Shown here piece by piece: positions 60,102 through 64,000 of a stretch of 64,000 nt of DNA; position 1 is the stretch's first letter, and each line of letters begins with the position of its first letter. Source of the stretch: Pseudocolwellia sp. AS88 (lineage in GTDB: Bacteria > Pseudomonadota > Gammaproteobacteria > Enterobacterales > Alteromonadaceae). The notes below the pieces were generated by a model. It worked only from the letters and a program-made list of their open reading frames with translations. It was not told where the DNA came from and searched no databases. A program made the translations under genes and the position numbers. The DNA lies in NCBI RefSeq assembly GCF_030551755.1, contig NZ_JAUPEC010000007.1, positions 121,648 to 185,647 of the forward strand, read 5' to 3'.

Positions 60102-61625
60102 TTAGCCTTTAGCTTTCTTGTCTGCTTCTTCAATGTTTAATTTCCAAATTTGAGGACCAGTAACGTGCGCTGATTCACCAGTAGAATCAACAGCTACCGT
60201 TACAGGCATATCTTCAACTTCAAATTCGTAAATAGCTTCCATTCCCATATCTTCAAAGGCAACCACTTTTGCTTTCTTGATTGCTTTAGAAACTAGGTAA
60301 GCAGCACCACCAACAGCCATTAAGTATACTGACTTATGATTTTTAATACTTTCACAAGTTGCTGGACCACGTTCTGCTTTACCAATTGTGCCTAATAAAC
60401 CAGTTTCAGCTAACATCATCTCAGTAAATTTATCCATACGCGTTGCTGTTGTAGGGCCTGCTGGACCAACAGCTTCGTCACCAATAGCATCTACTGGACC
60501 AACGTAATATATAAACTTGTCTGTGAAGTCTACTGGCAATTTCTCGCCTGCAGCTAACATTTCTTGAATACGTTTATGAGCAGCATCACGACCAGTTAAA
60601 ATAGTGCCTGACAATAATACTGTTTCACCTGTTTTCCAGTCGCTAATATCAGCTTTCTTAAGCTCATCAACATTAACACGGCGAACGTTTTCGCCTACTT
60701 CCCAAGTGATTTCTGGCCATTCTTCTAATTTAGGTGGTTGAAGATCTGCAGGACCTGAACCGTCTAAGTGGAAATGTACATGGCGAGTAGCAGCACAGTT
60801 AGGGATCATAACCACTGGTTTAGAAGCCGCGTGTGTTGGTACTGAGTTGATTTTAATATCAACAACGGTTGTTAAACCACCAAGACCTTGAGCACCAATA
60901 CCTAATTTGTTTACACGCTCAAAGATTTCTAAACGTAGCTCTTCTTCTGCGTTTTGAGGACCACGGTCAATTAACTCTTGAATATTTACAGGATCCATTA
61001 AGCTTTCTTTAGCTAATACACCTGCTTTTTCAGCTGTACCACCAATACCTATGCCTAACATTCCAGGTGGACACCAGCCAGCGCCCATCGTTGGTAATGT
61101 TTTAACAACCCAATCAGCAATTGAATCGCTTGGATTTAACATAACCATTTTAGATTTATTTTCTGATCCGCCGCCTTTAGCTGCGATCATAATCTCAACA
61201 CTACCACCTGGCACCATATCAATATGTACTACTGAAGGTGTGTTGTCTTTCGTGTTAATACGTTTGCCGGCAGGATCAGCAACGATAGAAGCACGTAGAG
61301 GGTTATCAGGATTTAAATACGCACGACGAGTACCTTCATCAACCATTTGTTGCACAGTTAAATCTGTTTTGTCCCATTGAACTTCCATACCTACTTTAAC
61401 AAAACACGTAACAATACCAGTGTCTTGACAGATTGGACGCTTACCATGAGCAGACATACGTGAGTTGATAAGAATTTGCGCAATAGCATCTTTAGCTGCT
61501 TGGCTTTTCTCGCGGTTATAAGCTTTTTCTAACGCTTGTATAAAATCAAGAGGATGATAATAAGAGATATATTGAAGTGCATCTTCAATGCTGTCGATTA
61601 GATCTTGTTGTTTGATAATAGCCAT
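60102..61625 (-). CDS. Class I fumarate hydratase ([4Fe-4S] type)
   Basis: Interconverts fumarate and malate in the TCA cycle with an oxygen-sensitive [4Fe-4S] cluster. The 507 residues contain the N-terminal alpha part with RPICQDTGIVTCF and KGGGSENKSKMVMLNPS, and the beta part with SGTILTGRDAAHKRI and GPTTATRMDKF, in one chain as in FumA/FumB. It is shorter than E. coli FumA (548) but normal for the family. It is a single gene with its own terminator and a ribosome site AAGGTAAATT. Confidence 0.95.
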   Translation of the reverse strand: MAIIKQQDLIDSIEDALQYISYYHPLDFIQALEKAYNREKSQAAKDAIAQILINSRMSAHGKRPICQDTGIVTCFVKVGMEVQWDKTDLTVQQMVDEGTRRAYLNPDNPLRASIVADPAGKRINTKDNTPSVVHIDMVPGGSVEIMIAAKGGGSENKSKMVMLNPSDSIADWVVKTLPTMGAGWCPPGMLGIGIGGTAEKAGVLAKESLMDPVNIQELIDRGPQNAEEELRLEIFERVNKLGIGAQGLGGLTTVVDIKINSVPTHAASKPVVMIPNCAATRHVHFHLDGSGPADLQPPKLEEWPEITWEVGENVRRVNVDELKKADISDWKTGETVLLSGTILTGRDAAHKRIQEMLAAGEKLPVDFTDKFIYYVGPVDAIGDEAVGPAGPTTATRMDKFTEMMLAETGLLGTIGKAERGPATCESIKNHKSVYLMAVGGAAYLVSKAIKKAKVVAFEDMGMEAIYEFEVEDMPVTVAVDSTGESAHVTGPQIWKLNIEEADKKAKG

Positions 61626-61795
61626 AATTTACCTTTGTCACATTTCCCTAAATTTAGAAAAACCCTATGAATATAAATTCATGAGAGGAATTAGTTGAAA
61701 CTTATAATTTTGCCGATATGATACCTTGCTTGTTAAAGTGCTGCTAGTAACTTATTTAGTATAATCATAGACTCATCCATTATAAGAAAAATGCT

Positions 61796-63256
61796 TTGTT
61801 AAAACACCATAACCAATCAAATAAAAGTCTCACTAAAAATAGAGAATTAACCTCAAACGTTATCTCTTTAATTAGTGGTATGAGTTCGAATAAAGTGTTT
61901 GCTCATTTATCTGATCTACCTTGGTCGATGTGGTTAGACTCTTACGATAACCAGCACGTAGATAGTCGCTTTGATATCATGGTATGGGATCCTGTAGTTA
62001 CCCTCTCTACTACAAGTTCACCTCGGGAAAACAAGTTACACAGTGTAACGACTATAACAAACAACCGTGATAACTCGCATGTTTCAAGCACTGAAGACCC
62101 ACTATATTTATTAAACCAAGCGCTCGAAGAAACCTTCATCAATATAAACTTATCACCTGACATCGACTGTCCGTTTAAAGGTGGTGCTGTTGGTTATTTT
62201 GCTTATGACTTGGGCAGAGAGTTTGAAGTATTACCTGAAGTTTGTGAGCAAGATATAAACCTGCCAAATATGGCTATTGGAATTTATACAAAAGCTATTA
62301 TTTTTGATAATCAAAAAAATACGTTTAACTTACTCTGTTTAGAAAGTGAAAGAGCTAGTACTGAAGCGTTTTTGTTTGAGCTATTTAAGCATAAAGAAGA
62401 AAACTCAAATTTTTTACTTAATTCAGATTGGCAATCGAATATGACCGAGTCTGAATACGCTGAAAAATTTACTCAGGTACATGAATATATTTTAGCGGGA
62501 GATTGCTATCAAATAAATTTAGCCCAACGCTTTACTGCGAGTTACTCGGGTAATGAGTTTGAAGCTTATCAAACCCTAAGAAAAGAAAATAATGGCCCAT
62601 TCTCAGCTTTTATTCGACTTGAAGATTCAGCTATTTTGAGTGTTTCACCTGAACGTTTTTTACAACTTAAAGATCAGCAAGTTCAAAGTAAGCCGATTAA
62701 AGGCACATTACCGAGACACGCTTCACCTGAACAAGATAAACAAGCAGCAGAAACTTTACAGCTTTCGAAAAAAGACAGAGCTGAAAACCTGATGATAGTT
62801 GATTTACTTAGAAACGATATAAGTAAGGTATGTGAACCTGGATCTGTTGTTGTTCCTAAGTTATTTTATATTGAAAGCTTCCCAGCTGTGCATCACCTAG
62901 TGAGTACTGTTGAAGGTAAGTTATCATCAGAGTTTACTGCAGCCGATTTATTACGTGGTGCCTTTCCTGGTGGTTCAATCACTGGAGCACCTAAAATAAG
63001 AGCGATGGAAATTATTGAAGAGTTAGAACCTCATCGTCGCAGTATTTATTGTGGTTCAATTGGCTATATTTCTGCTTGCGGAAATATGGACACTAGCATT
63101 ACGATAAGAACATTAATTTGTGAGCGAAACAATATTCATTGTTGGGCAGGTGGTGGATTAGTTGCCGACTCTATTCTGGCTAATGAATATCAAGAAACCT
63201 TTGATAAGCTGAAGAAAATAACCCCCGTCCTTAGAAAAAGTTATTATAAAGCTTAA
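61796..63256 (+). CDS. pabB: Aminodeoxychorismate synthase component I
   Basis: Makes 4-amino-4-deoxychorismate from chorismate for folate synthesis, with ammonia from PabA. The 486-residue frame shows DPLYLLNQAL, FKGGAVGYFAYDLGREFE (N-terminal domain) and the chorismate-binding core with the catalytic lysine in PIKGTLPR and GGSITGAPKIRAMEIIEELEPHRRSIYCGSIGYIS. The start is unsure: TTG at 61796 has a weak site, and an ATG at 61880 (residue 29) would leave only 16 residues before the conserved LPWSM segment. It is followed 25 bp later by a Nudix gene, as in E. coli. Confidence 0.93.
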   Translation: MLKHHNQSNKSLTKNRELTSNVISLISGMSSNKVFAHLSDLPWSMWLDSYDNQHVDSRFDIMVWDPVVTLSTTSSPRENKLHSVTTITNNRDNSHVSSTEDPLYLLNQALEETFININLSPDIDCPFKGGAVGYFAYDLGREFEVLPEVCEQDINLPNMAIGIYTKAIIFDNQKNTFNLLCLESERASTEAFLFELFKHKEENSNFLLNSDWQSNMTESEYAEKFTQVHEYILAGDCYQINLAQRFTASYSGNEFEAYQTLRKENNGPFSAFIRLEDSAILSVSPERFLQLKDQQVQSKPIKGTLPRHASPEQDKQAAETLQLSKKDRAENLMIVDLLRNDISKVCEPGSVVVPKLFYIESFPAVHHLVSTVEGKLSSEFTAADLLRGAFPGGSITGAPKIRAMEIIEELEPHRRSIYCGSIGYISACGNMDTSITIRTLICERNNIHCWAGGGLVADSILANEYQETFDKLKKITPVLRKSYYKA

Positions 63257-63281
63257 TAAATAAGTAATTAAGGAAACGTTG

Positions 63282-63851
63282 ATGACTAAAGAAGAGTTCT
63301 TACTTAAATATTTATTAAATAATAGCTCTGATTCTATTCACCAATATCAGCATGATAAACCACTTAGAGAAGCTGCCGTACTTATTCCATTAATTGACGA
63401 TGGTACTCAGCTAAATGTGTTACTCACTAAACGCTCTATTCACTTAAGACATCATGCGGGACAAATAAGTTTTCCTGGCGGTAAAGTTGAAGAAACAGAT
63501 AAAAACTTAATTGACACCGCATCCAGAGAAACTTTCGAGGAAATAGGTTTACCACAAGAGTTAATTACTATTGTAGGTAGCTTACACTCTTATGAAGTTG
63601 TATCAGGTTTTGTAGTAACACCCTACGTTGGCTTGATCCCTAATAACTATAAATTCACCAAAGATATTAATGAAGTGAGTGAAATATTTCAGGTTCCTCT
63701 CAAACATTTCTTAGACTATTCAAATCATATAACCATTGAAGTTGAGCGTAAAAGTCATACTCATCATATCCATTACATGCCATATAAAGAATACAATATA
63801 TGGGGAGCGACTGCTTCAATGCTAAAAGACCTCGCTATTCACCTCACTTAA
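63282..63851 (+). CDS. nudL: Nudix hydrolase, probable coenzyme A pyrophosphatase
   Basis: 189 residues with the Nudix box GGKVEETDKNLIDTASRETF ending in EEIGLP, and the family prefix LLTKRSIHLRHHAGQISFPGG, typical of the CoA-pyrophosphatase branch (E. coli YeaB/NudL). It would cut CoA-type pyrophosphates to phosphopantetheine and 3',5'-ADP. I chose the ATG at 63282 with AAGGA 8 bases upstream; a TTG one codon earlier is less well placed. It lies directly after pabB, the same pairing as in E. coli. Confidence 0.9.
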   Translation: MTKEEFLLKYLLNNSSDSIHQYQHDKPLREAAVLIPLIDDGTQLNVLLTKRSIHLRHHAGQISFPGGKVEETDKNLIDTASRETFEEIGLPQELITIVGSLHSYEVVSGFVVTPYVGLIPNNYKFTKDINEVSEIFQVPLKHFLDYSNHITIEVERKSHTHHIHYMPYKEYNIWGATASMLKDLAIHLT

Positions 63852-63923
63852 TACTTGCTTAATACCTACTTAAATCCTGAATTAAAAAAAGTCTCCTATT
63901 TATATTCTCTTTTTTTATCATAG

Positions 63924-64000
63924 TGACCCGTCCTAAATAAGGTTGACACTTTTCTTTAAGTAAATTGGAGAGTGTTATGAAATCAACAACTAAGCGTACT
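63924..64000 (+). mobile_element. Left end of an IS3-like insertion sequence (cut by window)
   Basis: The terminal TGACCCGTCCTAAATAAGG at 63924 followed by TTGACAC resembles the inverted-repeat ends of IS3-family elements in marine gammaproteobacteria. A coding start with a GGAG site follows 53 bp later. The other end, the repeat partner and the target duplication are outside the window, so the element is inferred from its edge only. Confidence 0.65.
63977..64000 (+). CDS. Probable transposase orfA, first codons only
   Basis: Eight codons, MKSTTKRT, are visible before the window ends. The basic start, GGAG ribosome site and position just inside the putative IS end fit the OrfA helix-turn-helix protein of IS3 elements. 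Too little remains to identify the protein on its own. Confidence 0.5.

Overview
The window is AT-rich chromosomal DNA from a gammaproteobacterium of the Alteromonadales, most like the Colwellia/Thalassotalea group. That placement is inferred from gene content, protein resemblance and base composition; no search was run. About 60 protein genes are packed tightly, mostly housekeeping. I found no tRNA, rRNA, CRISPR array or prophage. The only sign of a mobile element is the left end of an IS3-like insertion sequence at the right edge.

Layout. Positions 1-10214 hold the TCA-cycle cluster: sdhCDAB-sucABC on the minus strand, with sucC cut by the window edge, and gltA divergent, as in E. coli. Positions 10654-13150 hold tcdA facing a fused cysteine desulfurase/SufE gene. 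Positions 13279-19817 hold a TPR/HExxH protein, nlpI, pnp, a carboxylesterase and a DUF962 membrane protein. Positions 19949-26735 are the translation/transcription cluster rimP-nusA-infB-rbfA-truB-rpsO. Positions 27201-35998 hold a CsrD-like protein, rnfABCDGE and nth. Positions 36152-41258 hold a beta-propeller-like membrane protein, a glyoxalase, a membrane-spermidine-synthase fusion and a YehS-like protein. Positions 41603-49707 hold mfd, csiV-like and DUF1244 genes, a small basic protein, rsuA and roxA. Positions 49869-58273 are more accessory: a LysE exporter, a TPR-GGDEF protein, a frameshifted BLUF photoreceptor, a DUF1697 protein, a one-domain voltage-gated channel with a calcium-type filter, a metallo-hydrolase, an NSS transporter and a DUF2721 protein. 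The right end has rmuC, class I fumarase, pabB, a nudL-like gene and the IS edge.

How the genes work together. Citrate synthase, succinate dehydrogenase, 2-oxoglutarate dehydrogenase, succinyl-CoA synthetase and fumarase cover much of the TCA cycle, and Rnf couples ferredoxin/NADH redox chemistry to an ion gradient. The rimP-to-rpsO cluster with pnp/nlpI joins ribosome maturation, initiation, termination control and RNA turnover. RsuA and RoxA add ribosome modification, and the CsrD-like protein may tie to small-RNA decay.

Most worth a second look: (1) a textbook intrinsic terminator inside the first codons of the HExxH protein gene downstream of nlpI; (2) a BLUF gene with all five key flavin-pocket residues at exact family spacing but broken by one extra A in an A7 run, beside a TPR-GGDEF gene; (3) a single-domain channel with filter TFEDWTD, close to a calcium-selective filter; (4) a CsdA-CsdE-type fusion facing tcdA; (5) two tandem terminators ahead of rimP with no tRNA in front; and (6) 138-bp tandem repeats in rnfC. 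I found no clear multi-gene defence or biosynthetic system.
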